Positions 37,252 to 49,522 of a stretch of DNA of 64,000 nucleotides are shown here, piece by piece. Origin of the DNA: Pestalotiopsis fici W106-1 (taxonomy: Eukaryota; Ascomycota; Sordariomycetes; Amphisphaeriales; Sporocadaceae); contig NW_006917093.1 of the NCBI RefSeq assembly GCF_000516985.1, positions 3,720,001 to 3,784,000 of the forward strand, in the 5' to 3' direction. Position 1 is the first letter of the stretch, and each line of letters starts with the position of its first letter. Both the position numbers and the translations under genes were made by a program. A model generated the notes under the pieces. It had not been told where the DNA came from and searched no databases. It was given only the letters and a program-made list of their open reading frames with translations.

Positions 37252-38892
37252 TTATTTCCGACCCAGTGCTCTTAACTTAGAGCCCCATACCCAGAGCAAC
37301 AGCGGTACCGGGCATCCGAGGCCGATGAATAAGAAAGCAAGCACGCTATTGCCCCAACCGTACCCCAGACGTGTGTATAATTGCGGTGCAAGTATGGGAA
37401 ATGCAAAGCCCAGTATGTTGGAAAGCATTCGACTCGCAGCGTTGGCCGATGCTGCGTGCGAAAACTCATCGAGCAAATAGGCCAGCAGGGCCTGTGCCAA
37501 CAGAAAGCTTCCACACACGAATACAGCCACCCCGACATCCACCACAGCCCAGTGCGCGCCCGTTTCGGCTGCCCATCCATACCAGAAGAGCCCGACAGGG
37601 ATCAAGATGACGGGTGGTACTAGGCATGGCACTCGAAATTCTGGCGCTGTACTGCCGTCTGACGAGCGTGCCTTTTGCTTTGTAAAAACCCAATCCATGA
37701 AGCGGCCGCCCCCTTGCGTGGCGAGGGTCGTGCCGGCAGAGATGGCGATATAATGAAGAGTGCTGATGAACGCGGACTCTCCGTAACGCTGGATCCACAG
37801 CGCAGCAAATGTTGACAGCAAAAGGACGTAAACACCAAAATTCAAGGCCATGATCAGAGCTATGACTTGGATGATGGGTCGCTGCCAGAGCAGCTGCAGA
37901 GGACGACGTAGGTTCGCAGCCAGCTTGGAAGATGCCGCTTGAAAAGATGTCTGTTCTGGCATGGCACAAGCAGTCCTGTGCCTACGAGCCAGCAACACCG
38001 GGGTATAGCTTTCCTTCACAAAGACAAACCCGATGACCCAAATCAAGGCGTTGAACATGCTCAAGATGTAGAAGAGCCACGGCCAATCCAGCTTCTGCGA
38101 AATGGCACCACCCACGATAGGACCTAGTGCTGGGCCTAGATACGGCACAAAGGTCGCGATAGCAAGCGACTTGCCACGCTCTTCTTTGCGATACATGTCG
38201 GCCATGATCGGGCCTGTCAACTAATTTGCAAAACTGGTCAATACAATGGCTGAGTGTCTTGGAAGTAAGGAAATCAGGCTTACCGTGATGCCCACACTCG
38301 CACCCGAACCGGCCAAAAATCTAGCGACCACCATAAGTGCTGCCGAGCGGCCAACTGGACATACAGCGTTCCACAATATGTAAAATGCATTGCAAAAAAG
38401 CCACACCGGCTTGCGACCGTACATCTCCGAGAAAGACGCAATAGGGAACGGCGCAAAGGCGAGGCCGAGGACAAAGATGGAGAAGGTGATTTGGGTTGCA
38501 GACTCGTCAATGCCCAAATCGTGGCCGATGCGGCTTAGAGCTGATGCCATCATGGACGTCGACATTAGTGTCACCAGCTGCCCGAACGAGACAATGACGG
38601 AGATTGATATTTTGCGCAAAGGTCGCCAGTTATAAGGGTTATCTGGGTCGTCGGGGCTATCCCAGCTCCCGTGCTTTATTCAATGCGCGCCGCATTAGCA
38701 AATCCATTCAAACACGAGCAGCCGTTCGGAGTGGGTTGTTACCTCATCTTCTTCCATAGTTCGAGAAGGCTGTTGCAATCTTTCTGACGAGGGAATATCT
38801 GCTTCAAGCATCAAATTTGAGGCAATAGCGGCGGTAGGAGGATTCTCTAACTCGGACGACTTCTCATTCCCTATGGCGGTGTTTGTCGACAT
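37252..38892 (-). CDS. MFS transporter, DHA1 (drug:H+ antiporter-1) type
   Basis: Plasma-membrane proton antiporter of the 12-helix DHA1 group that includes fungal polyamine and multidrug exporters; the substrate is not predictable. Three exons are in phase: 38892-38743, 38673-38284 and 38220-37252, with 69- and 63-bp introns, giving 502 aa. The soluble N-terminus (about 1-65) ends in the DHA1 signature WDSPDDPDNPYNW just before helix 1. Motif A appears as FSEMYGRKPVW between helices 2 and 3. Motif C-like glycines appear in FVPYLGPALGPIVGG in helix 5. The ORF is intact to the stop at 37252. The gene stands alone between AT-rich spacers, with no biosynthetic neighbours. Confidence 0.92.
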
Positions 38893-40050
38893 TTGTGTTG
38901 GCGGTGTGAAAGGGGATTGACAGTAGAGTTAGAATAAATAAATATGGAGGCTACTATAGTCATCAGATGTTCTAGCAAGTATACAATGTATGTAGATGAG
39001 GTTAAGCTTTGCTACTTGACTTGTTTTGTTTGACGAAAACATTTCAGAAGAAGAAAGGACGAGGGCTTCACACAGCTTTCATCCCAGCTTCTTTTATATC
39101 TCAGAATATGCTGCAAAGGTGTTTGATCCGTTCGCTTAGGCGGCGGAGTGTGAATATATTCCACACCCCTCATATAATAGTACTAGGTCTAATTTGAAGA
39201 TTATAGATGAGCCGCCCTAGTAGAGGGTGACAAGGGAGGGTTCTCCGTGATGAATAGGTTGGTAACAAACTGCTCTACACCCTAGAAATAGGTCAATAAT
39301 TCGTCGTTGCATATAATGATAATTACATCAAAAGGAATAATTAATTATTCCTCGTGCAGATATCGAAGATAAAACGTTGAAACATCAGGCAGAAGCCTAC
39401 ATTGTGGAGTTGCGGTGCAGGGAATAATGCAAGCTCATCTGATAGGCCTTCACATTGCATCAGCGGAGAGATTTATCAGTACCTTCCGATATTCGGTGAG
39501 AATTTATCAAGAATAAATATACTCATCGTTTGTCGTGTTGTGCTGATTGATAAATGTCCATAGTAGTGCTTACTTAATGGTACTCATGAGAAGATTGCCA
39601 TTATTTTTCCACCACCGTCAACACATTTGCTGTCTACCATATCTGTGTTTCCCAAAACGAAGCGTCTATCGTTTGAGGCTCAGCAATATGGTATTCTGAT
39701 ACTCCAAGGATCAAGAACTCACTTTGATTGCCATGATGTATAATTCTCAGAGAGCTTCTTACTCAAGGCAGCCAATATCTGATCCAGCTTCAGGACGGGT
39801 TTGAATGTCGCGCGTCTTGATATCATAGGTGCAACTCGAGTAAAGGTAATGGCACTGGAAGCATGCTCCATGATGCATCGACCGGCGACTACCCTCCTGG
39901 AAATCACTAATGTAGCTTTGACGTCTTGAGCGTGGTCTTGTCACTAATTCAACCTTTGGAATCCATGGGAATAATATTGTGCAGATCATGGCATGGTTGG
40001 AAACGATATATAATGGCACTTAAGAAAACAGTGTCCCACAACAAGAATAA
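38893..40050. other. AT-rich intergenic region
   Basis: A 1.2-kb spacer between the MFS promoter and the tRNA gene. It is strongly AT-rich, particularly 39280-39560, and includes an 18-bp perfect palindrome. No gene is supported. Degenerate, RIP-like sequence is possible, but no element can be reconstructed by eye. Confidence 0.45.
39334..39351. repeat. 18-bp perfect AT-rich palindrome
   Basis: GGAATAATTAATTATTCC is a perfect inverted repeat without spacer, with a homeodomain-like TAATTA core. It lies 442 bp upstream of the MFS start and 700 bp before the tRNA gene. Confidence 0.7.
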
Positions 40051-40159
40051 GTCTTCGTGGCTCAGTTGGTTAGAGCGTCAGTCTCATATCATATATATAT
40101 GACTTGATTGAATACTTCAAGATATCTGAAGGTCGTGAGTTCGAGCCTCACCGAGGACA
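40051..40159 (+). tRNA. tRNA-Met(CAT), elongator, with 35-nt intron
   Basis: All four arms fold. The acceptor stem GTCTTCG pairs with CGAGGAC (one T-G pair) and A is the discriminator. The D stem is GCTC/GAGC. The anticodon arm TCAGT-CTCATAA-TCTGA has CAT at 40085-40087. The T arm GTGAG-TTCGAGC-CTCAC is perfectly paired. The exon sequence around the anticodon matches the conserved elongator tRNA-Met form, including the T31/T39 mismatch. An intron at 40089-40123 begins one base 3' of the anticodon, the canonical eukaryotic position, and contains ATGA, which can pair with the anticodon TCAT as in the usual splicing structure. CCA is not encoded, as expected for a nuclear gene. Confidence 0.95.
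40058..40069 (+). promoter_or_regulatory. Internal A box of tRNA-Met
   Basis: TGGCTCAGTTGG fits the pol III A-box consensus. The B box follows at 40137-40147 (GAGTTCGAGCC). With the intron, the A-B distance is about 68 nt. TFIIIC binds these; its Tfc4 subunit is encoded at 49523-53455. Confidence 0.85.
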
Positions 40160-40162
40160 TTG

Positions 40163-40168
40163 TTTTTT
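40163..40168 (+). terminator. Pol III T6 terminator of tRNA-Met
   Basis: Six consecutive T on the coding strand, four bases after the discriminator base, match a standard RNA polymerase III stop signal. Confidence 0.85.
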
Positions 40169-41563
40169 GCCCTGGGCTTGAAACCCTAATCATTTTTTTG
40201 GGGCTTGTTATCTCAAGGCTAATTGAACCGCTCTTCATCGCTCCGTACAGCAGCGACTTGTCCAGGAATACCTGGTGGGTGACAGATATTTACTGACAGA
40301 TGTATAAATTACTGTTCAAGTTATTCATACAGACACTATAGCATCAACCTGATCTCGATTTCTCGTTATCATGGGCCATTGTGTGATAACTCGAGCTTGC
40401 ACTTGACTGTAGGATCGTCGCATGCTTGCTTGCATGACTGTCCTCGACTAGTGTGTGTATACACAGACTCATAGATGCAGCGACAGAAATTTAGAGGCTC
40501 GGGTGAGCAAATTGCAACCGAGCCGCTATAAATTCAGAAACATGAGAATTAGTCCTTGACAAACGGAGTTTGAACGTCAAGGCGGACTTTGAAATGCGAG
40601 GTGAGCAGCGAGTGCTAGAGAGCGCTTCATGGCCGGTAAAAGAAACCCCGTTAAGATTACCCATCAACAATAATGGGCCCGGCTCGTCACCCGGCTTACA
40701 GGTACTATGGTACTGTCGGCAGGCCTCAATGGCTGGAGCTGAAGGACTGAGTAACAACAAGCTTTTCCCAAAGAATGAGGACTTTACTTTGAATTAAAGC
40801 AACAGTGTACCAATCATAATGATGACGAGAGAGCCTTCCATAGTAGTGGTGGCTTTTCCCGAACGTTCTCTTGTAAAGTAATATCCAACTATTCGTACTT
40901 TACATGTACCTACAGAAGCGGTCCAACGGATGACGTTGAGGAATACAGGTAGTACATAGTATAATGATCGAGACAATGGGAAACTTGGGGCATCGTTTTT
41001 ACTGCGCTCAATCCACATTCCAGTGGGCTGCAAAAACCGGCAGTTCGGTTCCCCAGCGTTAACCTTGAGCGCTTGCCGAGCGGTCGGAGCTAGCGGATAA
41101 CGTGAGATGATAAGGGAAATGGCCGAGGTTCGTTCTGCTGTCATACCTCCCGTGCCAATCCCATCCAGCATCCGCGGGCGGTTTCGACTCGTGAAAATCG
41201 ACCTCCTCTGATCTTCTCGAAATCACCGATTTCCCAGCGGTCAACTTTCCTCCACTTTTGTGCGATTCATTTTAGAGGAAACCAATACTGCAACGACGAG
41301 TGCGACCCGGTCAATTCCCAAGAGACACCCTGGGCACTGATCTTTCTGGTTGCGACCGACCGACCGACCGTCTTAGCTAATTTCATACCGAGGTCGCAGC
41401 GTCCTTAGCAGCACAGAACCCGCGGCGCGGACTGCGAACCTGGCAAAAAAGACTCCTAGTGATCGCACACGATACTTTTGCCGTTCGCTGACTTCATTTT
41501 CTCTTCGATCGGTCGAGCTATCTCTCCTGAAAGCAGGGCAAGCGACAACCACCTAATATCCAA
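40169..41563. other. Intergenic, promoter of peroxisomal carrier
   Basis: A 1.4-kb spacer. GACCGACCGACCG at about 41356-41368 is a short tandem repeat. Sequence becomes CT-rich near 41495-41530, just before the carrier start. No gene is supported. Confidence 0.5.
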
Positions 41564-42777
41564 ATGGCTGTACAATCCAAAGCTGCCCCGCTGCCCCCGT
41601 GGGGCTTCGCGGTTGCTGGATCTACTGGTGCTGTCCTGGCAAATGCACTGGTCTACCCCTTGGATATGTAAGACTGCGCGCTCTTGTGGCCATCTATACA
41701 TGACGCATTTCTCTTGCTTCCCAGACTGACAATATTGTTCCGCGCAGAGTGAAAACGAGATTGCAGGTCCAAGTGAAGCGCAAAGACGGAGAGCCCGGGC
41801 ACGAAGGCGGCGAGCCGCATTACACCTCAACGTGGGACGCTATCACCAAGATTGTGGCGGAGGATGGCCTCGAGGGGTTATATAATGGAATCAGTGGATC
41901 GTTGCTGGGTGTGGCATCGACCAACTTTGCCTACTTCTACTGGTACTCGACGGTCCGAACATTGTACTTGAAATCCCAGAAGACCGCCAGCCCTCCATCG
42001 ACATTGGTAGAACTGAGCCTCGGTGCCATTGCAGGAGCGCTGGCGCAAGTGTGCACGATCCCCGTCGCCGTTATCACGACTCGGCAGCAGACACAGAGCA
42101 AACACGAGAGGAAAGGCTTCCTGGAAACTGGTCGAGAGGTGATTGCTAGTGAAGATGGCGTTTCCGGGCTCTGGAGAGGTCTGAAGGCGAGCTTGGTTCT
42201 CGTGGTGAATCCCTCAATTACATATGGTGCCTATGAGCGCCTCAAGACACGCATGTTCCCCGGAAAGGCACGCCTCACGGCCGGTGAAGCTTTCTGTAAG
42301 TAAAAGCGGTCGGTTGTGAGTGGATAAGTTTGTTGTTTTTTGTTGCTGACCCCATCTCTCAGTACTTGGTGCCATGTCCAAAGCTCTGGCAACGATTGCC
42401 ACACAACCCTTGATTGTTGCCAAGGTCGGGCTGCAATCCAAGCCTCCTCCGATTAGACAAGGAAAGCCCTTCAAGGGCTTCATCGAAGTGATGCAATTCA
42501 TCATTAAGCACGAGGGTGCTCTGGGCCTGTTTAAGGGAATAGGCCCCCAGATCCTGAAAGGGCTGCTGGTTCAAGGCATCCTAATGATGACAAAAGAACG
42601 GTGAGTTTCTCCCCAAATGGTCCCGACCATCCAGTGCTGACTTTTTTGGTGTTTAGTATGGAGTTGCTCTTCATCTTATTGTTCCGTTATGTGCGCCAAG
42701 CAAGGGCAAAGCAATTGGCTGCTGCCATGGAGTTGGCATCAAAGGCCAAAGCTGCAGTCCCACTCACCGTGAAATAG
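41564..42777 (+). CDS. ant1: Peroxisomal adenine nucleotide carrier (Ant1/PMP47)
   Basis: Mitochondrial-carrier-family protein of the peroxisomal membrane that imports ATP in exchange for AMP, supplying fatty-acid activation for beta-oxidation. Four exons are in phase: 41564-41667, 41748-42295, 42363-42600 and 42657-42777, giving 336 aa. The three tandem repeats are visible through their signature segments: YPLDIVKTRLQ (split by intron 1), the degenerate IPVAVITTRQQ, and QPLIVAKVGLQSKPP. The last is characteristic of the PMP47/Ant1 branch rather than of mitochondrial ADP/ATP carriers. Each repeat also shows the matrix-side glycine/aromatic motif (GLYNGI, GLWRGL, GLFKGI). About six helices are expected. 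The C-terminal helix contains MELLFILLFRYV. Confidence 0.93.
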
Positions 42778-43315
42778 ACGCTGGACATCGTGGACGGACT
42801 GACGGATAATGATTTTCTTGGCAACTGGGCTAGATCCTGGATTGTAAATATGGCCGTTGATCGACTTGCATGAGGCGTTCTTTTGTTGGTGAATAGATAT
42901 AAAATGGCAGATCTTCAGATGCACGAGACTTGACGGGTAATGTCATGGTAGTAGTAGTTACCTATGATATGGAACCAATATGAATGTGCAGTTACTAGCC
43001 AAAGAAAATCACACCAGTCTGGGCCTGTGCTGGCACTATCAAAAGCTGTCAGCTGCTCACATGGCTCTGACGGCCCGAGACTTTGCTTGGGTCGTTCAAC
43101 TGTGCAATGGGTTTGATGACGAGCTAGTGTGGCTGCTGCGGTGGCTAGGCCTAGTCCAAAGTTTTGTGGCTGACGCCTGCTTAGGGCCCGGCAATCCAGA
43201 CCAATCCCACCAGAATTATCGCCTGCCAACGGAGACGAGCCAAAAATCCACGAAAATCAAGTTCCCTTGACCCTTTGCATCACCACCCCAGACAACCACA
43301 CAGAAATCTGTCGCG
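42778..43315. other. Intergenic, ant1 3' end and eL29 promoter
   Basis: A 538-bp spacer. The 60 bp before the eL29 ATG include CACCACCCCAGACAACC-type pyrimidine/CA-rich sequence common in ribosomal-protein promoters. I see no gene. Confidence 0.5.
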
Positions 43316-43786
43316 ATGGCCAGTAAGTTGCCGACGATGACTTAAATGGCCATGGGAAGACATTGACTAATGGTTTTCCACAGAGTCCAAGAACTCGTCC
43401 CAGCACAACCAGTCGAAGAAGGCTCACCGCAATGGGTACGTCGAAATGCCCCGATCCCGATGATCGATCCTTTTCTGCACGATATCGAAAAGAAAATGCA
43501 ACAACGCCTGGCAGCGGCTGGCTGGCTCGCATTTTTCGAAAGAAGAGAACTGGACGCTGACCCGTGAGGAACGCAGTATCAAGAAGCCTAAGACTTCGCG
43601 TTACCCTTCGCTGAAGGGAACCGACCCCAAGTTCCGCAGAAACCACAGACACGCTCTGCACGGCACCATGAAGGCTCTGGTACGACAGCCCCCCGATACC
43701 CACGAATGCAAGGTTGGCAGGCGATCATGAATACTGACAATTCCTCACAGAAGGAGAAGGCCGAGGGCAAGCGCGAGACCGCATAA
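43316..43786 (+). CDS. rpl29: 60S ribosomal protein eL29
   Basis: Small basic protein of the large ribosomal subunit. Four exons are in phase: 43316-43322 (ATG GCC A), 43384-43435, 43577-43679 and 43751-43786, giving 65 aa. The spliced product starts MAKSKNSSQHNQSKKAHRNG and continues with KKPKTSRYPSLKGTDPKFR, RNHRHALHGTMKAL and a Lys/Glu-rich tail, matching eL29 along its full length. Three introns in a 65-codon gene, the first after only seven coding bases, are typical of fungal ribosomal-protein genes. Translation depends wholly on splicing. No single open frame here looks convincing, so automated callers may miss it. Confidence 0.96.
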
Positions 43787-46417
43787 ATTCTGTTTCGACT
43801 TCCCGGCGCAAGGTCATGAAGGTACGGCGTGCATCGATGGCGAGTTCAGGAACTTTTCGGACATGATTCTGGGGGAATTATGACTTGCATTTGGCTTTTA
43901 CATACGGAACCGTCTTCACAGGAGATGATGATGAATCCATCGGCCACCGCGCCACGATGACAACCAAACCGACCCAGTCTTGAGCATCCCCGATTGGTGA
44001 CTTGACCTATTCGACAGATCCCCCATCCACTGGCGACGCATATCACAAGTGACCAAATGTAGCGCAAGTCCTGCGCAAATTGGACCGGCATTAGTGTGTA
44101 CAGCTCTGAGCTTCTCCCCGTGCTCATTTTGCTGAAGGATTTTTTCTTCGTGCCGAGATCAACCTTGTCCGTTTATTACCAAACATCAGTGCTCAATTAT
44201 TTCGAACGCAAAGGTGTATGAAGACTGGGCTACATTATGATTTACCGTATCCATGTTTTTTTTAACTAATCCAAAGTGCGGCAATGGGCATCAGCATTGG
44301 TTGACAATTGTTCTTGATGCCCGGATTACCAACTTGACAGCTGCTTTCAATCAAGTCCAGAATTGTCCACGGCCCGACCAGTCTCTGAGATGCACCTCTG
44401 CACATTCCTTGTTTCATCCTTTCCGATCTGATTCCCGTATGAGCATTCTACATCAAGGACTGAAGGATACAACATGAAACGATTAAAAGCAAGTTTTCGT
44501 ACTTGTGCGGCAAAGACAAGTAACGTGCCAGTCCTGTGTGCGGTCTATTGCATTGTATCACAGAGTAGAGAGTACTTGTAAATTATGTTGTGTATTCTCC
44601 CGCCTGTGTGTTGACACATTGTTGCGGCAAGCGCCGGGCTTGTCTCAGCCAGGACTCGAGTCACAATCCGTTGCAGACGATGATGATTATGCCTGACAGT
44701 GATCTTGATATTGACATAGCAACGAGAGGAAAAATACATATACTGAAATGTAAATAACACTTTTGAATGCAGTGTCTCAGTACAGCAAATCGACTTAAAA
44801 AGTGTACGGGAGTTTTGCGTATAAGTGGGTGAATGATTTCTATGTGCTTGGCACTTACAATGTGGTGCAAAAATGCTGGATCCTGAGGGAGCCCACTACG
44901 AAGCAATCCAATGTTCTTAGGGATCATAGATAACAACGACCCTTGGCTACCAAAATTGAGTAGCTTATGATTAAATATCCTACATGTCCTAGATATTGGG
45001 CACAAAAATTACACGATTCAGCCAGACCATTAATATTCGACGAATCCTATAGTCCTACACTTTGACACTGGGACTAGAGATGCCGGCATATTGATGAATG
45101 AACATGTCGTGGTGGTACAGCGAAGCTGAGCTGCAAGACCCCTGACTTGGACGTGCAGTATGCGCTGTAGTGTAGAGCTTTATTGCCACACCCGCCCGCC
45201 TTGTCCGATCCTCGTCACAGCTGGGTAAGGCTGCGGGTTGGAGTTTTCTTGACTCAACGATCTGCGGAACAGACTTCGACTAAACACTCCCGAGGTCGGG
45301 AAACAATCGAGTACAACGGGCTACAGAGGGGGGGAGGGTGAGCTCGATCCTTGGTCACACAATAAATGTAGGATGCACCTGATGTACCGCAGGAACCAGC
45401 AGTCGTACCGTTCCTCTGTGATGGACCAGCGTTTAAAAGTTCCAAGGAATTCGAGGAATGGTCAGGAATCAGATAGATATCAACGCGCGGAAGGGGTTCG
45501 CTGAAAGGGGGGCCCGTATTCAAGTAAATGGGACTCTAGAACAGGCCGCCAATCGTTAGTTCAGCACCGTTCCAGCGAGCCGAGAACACGACTAGAGCCT
45601 CTGTAAAATCCGACTGGCTGAAGGGGGACCCCCCTCTAGATCCCCCACTCGTGGCTTGGAACCCACCTGAAGAGAGCGTACATTAATGGTAAGTGGTGGC
45701 CGATTTGGGCGGGTTTTGGGGGGAGGGAGGGCTCAAAGAAGCCATGATTCTCATGCAGATATCGAGTTAATGTAGGTGAGCAGTCAGCTTTGTTGCATTG
45801 ATCCTTGGGTTTCTTTGTGACGTGCGCGTCCCTATTGAAAAGTGACTTTTGATCGCACTTGCGATAGAACATCGTATGAAGAAGCACACTTGCTATTGGA
45901 GGAAGAGAACGTTTGCATCACCACACGCTGCGTGGAACTGTAGAAAAGCGCATTTCCCTATCATTATCTATTTTTTTGGGACAGGTTTTCCTAGGCCACT
46001 AGAGCCTCGACACAGCGTAGTGCACATCACTTGGCCCCCCCAAAAGGCCCTTGTCGTATCCTCTCACGGGCCACCGATCTACCCCCGTTCCGGCTCGCCA
46101 GGGTCGTCGCGCCGTTTCAAGTGCCCTGTCCGTCGAGAAGCTGCCTGACCAAAGAAAGACAAGACTGGTTCGAATTCGACACTGGCACAAAAGTGTTCCA
46201 ACCGACCACCTCGCAACTCTTCCCAGTTGCTCTCTTTTTTTCTCTTCCCTTCCCTTCAGCGTTTACAAAGCTACGATAGTGCACATCTTTCTCAGTGCCT
46301 GCTCATTAGGCACCTTCTGCTTCGACCCACCTCCTTGGTGCGTTCGCTATAGGTGTCTCAAGGTGATCTTTGTGTGTGCTCAAGCTGCTGTAACTGTAGC
46401 TCGCTCGATCGATCGCC
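43787..46417. other. Intergenic, 2.6 kb, no supported gene
   Basis: Short open frames only (up to 125 aa), without recognisable motifs. Near 46200-46260 are TCTTCCC/CTTCCCTTC pyrimidine tracts, part of the vts1 promoter or leader. No tRNA-like or repeat structure was found. Confidence 0.5.
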
Positions 46418-48312
46418 ATGAACCGTAACAGCACCCCCGAAGGAAGCGCCCTGTCCTCGCTCCGACCACCGCAGTCGAGGACATCAGTCGGCGCCGGTCC
46501 CTCCCTGCGAGCCTCTGCCGACGTCGCCGCCATGACGGGCAGCACACCCGCCAGCCGAATCCGTCCCTCGTCAGACTTCTACGGCCAGTCCCAGGGCCAG
46601 GGCCAAGGAGGTATTGATTCGGAGGACAAGATGACACAGCAGTGGATTGCCGACATAGACCAGTACGAGACCACGCTCGAGGAGATGGCCGCGGCTACGC
46701 TGGACCAGGACTTCAAGGATGAACTCAGCGCTATTGAACAGTGGTTCCGGGTCCTGTCCGAAGCTGAGCGCACTGCTGCCCTCTACGCTCTGCTACAACA
46801 GACTACCCAGGTCCAGATTCGTTTTTTTATTCAAGTCCTTCAACAGATGGGTAAGAACCATCCGATGTCAGGCGTCCTGTCACCAGCAAACTTCGACAAA
46901 GGTGCGTATACTCCATGGCTTTTTACGATGTACAGGCGTGGCCCCTTATCCTCGCGGAAAATTTGACTAACCTGTCATGTAGATCCCATGTCGAACCGTC
47001 TGAGCGACGCTATGAATAAACTCAACGTGAACTCATCCAGAAACTCTATGCCCCAGGCTTCTGCCAAGAGATTCTCTGGGCTCGAGCCGTCAACCATCAA
47101 TGCCATGTTCCCAGACGCTGCCGCGGCTATTGCTACTGAAAAGGCAAAGTTCACCCAGCAAACTGGCCAGCAGCCACCCTCGAACCGCAACAGCACTGTG
47201 GTCGATGTGAGAAACTCGCTCGCTCCAACCATTGCAGAGGAGTCAAACGGTCAGCACCCTTCTTCTCCCTGGGGCGACGGTTCGAGACCTAAGTCTTCCT
47301 CAGGCCAGCCGCCTATGGGACAATTCGTGCAGCCTCCTCCTTCAGCGGGATTAAGATCGCCTCGCCCTCAGATCGGATCGAACCAGAACATTCAAAGTCA
47401 AACAATTAATGCTCCCGACAAATCCGCATCCGACCTGCCCCTTCTTTCGCCTTACGGAGCTAGCGGGAACTGGGCGTCCATGGTGAATACGCCCATGGTC
47501 CCCAACTTCAACAATGGTGCGCCAAACCAAGCCGACATGGTAGCCAATGCCACTGCTATGAAGCTTGCCGCACTTTCTACAGTCAACAACCGCTTTGCCC
47601 TCGACGATGTCCGCAAGTACCGCCGAGCACGTTCCAACGATGCCCCCGGTGCTGCCCAGAACCCGCTGTCCCCAGGCCTGCCGGGTGGCCTTCCTAGTAC
47701 CAATGTTGTTATGATTAACGAGCACGGTCAAGTACTGAATCGCGACCAGCTACTTGCCATTCAGAATCAGCAGGCCATGGGCGGTTTCGGCTCGCGCTCA
47801 AGGCCCAGCTCGCCAGGCATTGCCATGCAGGGAGGATTCGGCGGCATGGGCAACTTTGCTTCGCCGCAGAACAACGGCTTTTTGACAGCCTACGATTCAA
47901 ACAACCCACTACTGAACAACGGATTGAACATGGGTCAACTTGGTCTGGGACCGGACACTTATCTATCTGACTCTGACATGCGGCGTGGACGATCCCCTCG
48001 CGGTCGCCGTGGCAGCTCCAAGCCTCCGGAGGACCCGACTGACCCCTCGCTGCTTCAAGATATCCCTGCATGGCTGCGTTCGCTCCGACTGCACAAGTAC
48101 ACGGACAATCTCAAGGACATGCAGTGGACTGACTTGGTCGAACTTGACGACAAAGCTCTCGAGGATCGAGGCGTCAATGCGCTAGGCGCACGTAGAAAGA
48201 TGTTGAAGGTTTTCGAGCAGGTCAAGGGTAAGTCACCAACGGTGTTTTGCACACAAGATATCGTGGCTAACATGTCAATACAGAAGCCAAGGCCGATGGC
48301 AAGCTGAGCTAG
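46418..48312 (+). CDS. vts1: RNA-binding SAM-domain protein Vts1 (Smaug homologue)
   Basis: Post-transcriptional regulator that binds hairpins carrying a CNGG loop (Smaug recognition element) and recruits the Ccr4-Not deadenylase to shorten mRNA life. Three exons are in phase: 46418-46901, 46983-48227 and 48284-48312, giving 585 aa. A conserved helical N-terminal part (about 70-160; [34 protein letters not shown]) precedes a long Ser/Pro/Asn/Gln-rich middle. The C-terminal SAM domain (about 517-577) begins [20 protein letters not shown] and includes [19 protein letters not shown], the RNA-contacting helix with its glycine-alanine-arginine motif. The last exon adds only nine residues (EAKADGKLS) after the SAM domain. 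Confidence 0.94.
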
Positions 48313-49522
48313 CCTGTTGACCATTAATATGCAGCGAGTCGAGCATTTATGGAGCGTCTATTTGCCAGGCAGGTACGTGGCTTGATTTACAGAGAATCGA
48401 ATACTGGGGCTGGCATCCCGCTACGAAATGATACCAAACCGTCTGCTATATACGCGACTCAGGAAGTCTAAGACTGAATATTTCAGAAAGTTGGCACGTG
48501 TGATGTGATTATAAGGGGTGGATGGCTGATAAAACAAAGTTGGAAATAGGGGCAAAGATTCAGAGCACGAAAATAAGAGTTGGGAAGTCAACCAAGTATT
48601 TGTATGTATAAAGTGTGCAGAGGAGTCGAACTCTGTTTCGAGAAATTGAAAATTACAACCACATGCATCGAGTTAATTGTCTATATCCCTACGTACTGCA
48701 GACCATTGTCTGCTTTTGTCGTCGTATTCATTATTCAACTATAAGCGACTTGAAAACAGCCACGCCAAACAGTAATGCTGTTTACTTGAGCGCCAGGGTT
48801 TACAGGTTTGCCAAGAAAACATGATAGCAGTAATGAGAATTTCCAGTAATGTGGAAGAATGGCGCATAAATGTTTCATAGATGATTTGCAATCTTTGTTT
48901 CAACTGGATAAATGTGTTACAGGACTGGTGTTTCTATGAACGAGCAGTAGTGCTTGTGGCAGCTGACACGGCCGAGTGCCCAGCTGCTCGGCAACGGCAG
49001 CCCGACTTCTCAAGATTCGTGGACATGCCAAGAGCGCAAGCACGATTTAATAAACCTTGAAAACCATAGATGGTACATACACCACACAATTGATACGCAC
49101 CTTTGCGAAATCGCGAAATCATTACGTATCTCTTTCCAAAACAAACACTACTGCAATCTCGTTATTGTGGTGAAACCACATCATCAAAGTTACTTGAAAG
49201 CCTGGAAACTTTTTGAGTCCTGGAGCATGTCCCGGATCACCTGGCTTGAAAGAAAGATTGGGGATCATCGCGAGTGTGGATGAAAGAAAGCGGCTCTGGC
49301 GTCACCAATTATCTCAGCTTTTATTATCGCCAATTTGCGGTTTTGCAGGGTTTTTCGCAGGTCAACGCGTTCTTCTGCTGTGACGCGAAGGTTTGCTATT
49401 GAAACAACTTTTTCTCCGGCTTTAGAACGATAGCGAAGAAGTCCAGGGCGCGGAGCCTTGGACCTGGATGCTTGAAGAGTTGAACGGCAGAATCTGCAAG
49501 GACACAAGGAGGGAGCTTTATC
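48313..49522. other. Intergenic, vts1 3' side and tfc4 promoter
   Basis: A 1.2-kb spacer, AT-richer in its first half. No supported gene, RNA or repeat. An upstream non-coding exon of the next gene cannot be excluded. Confidence 0.5.
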
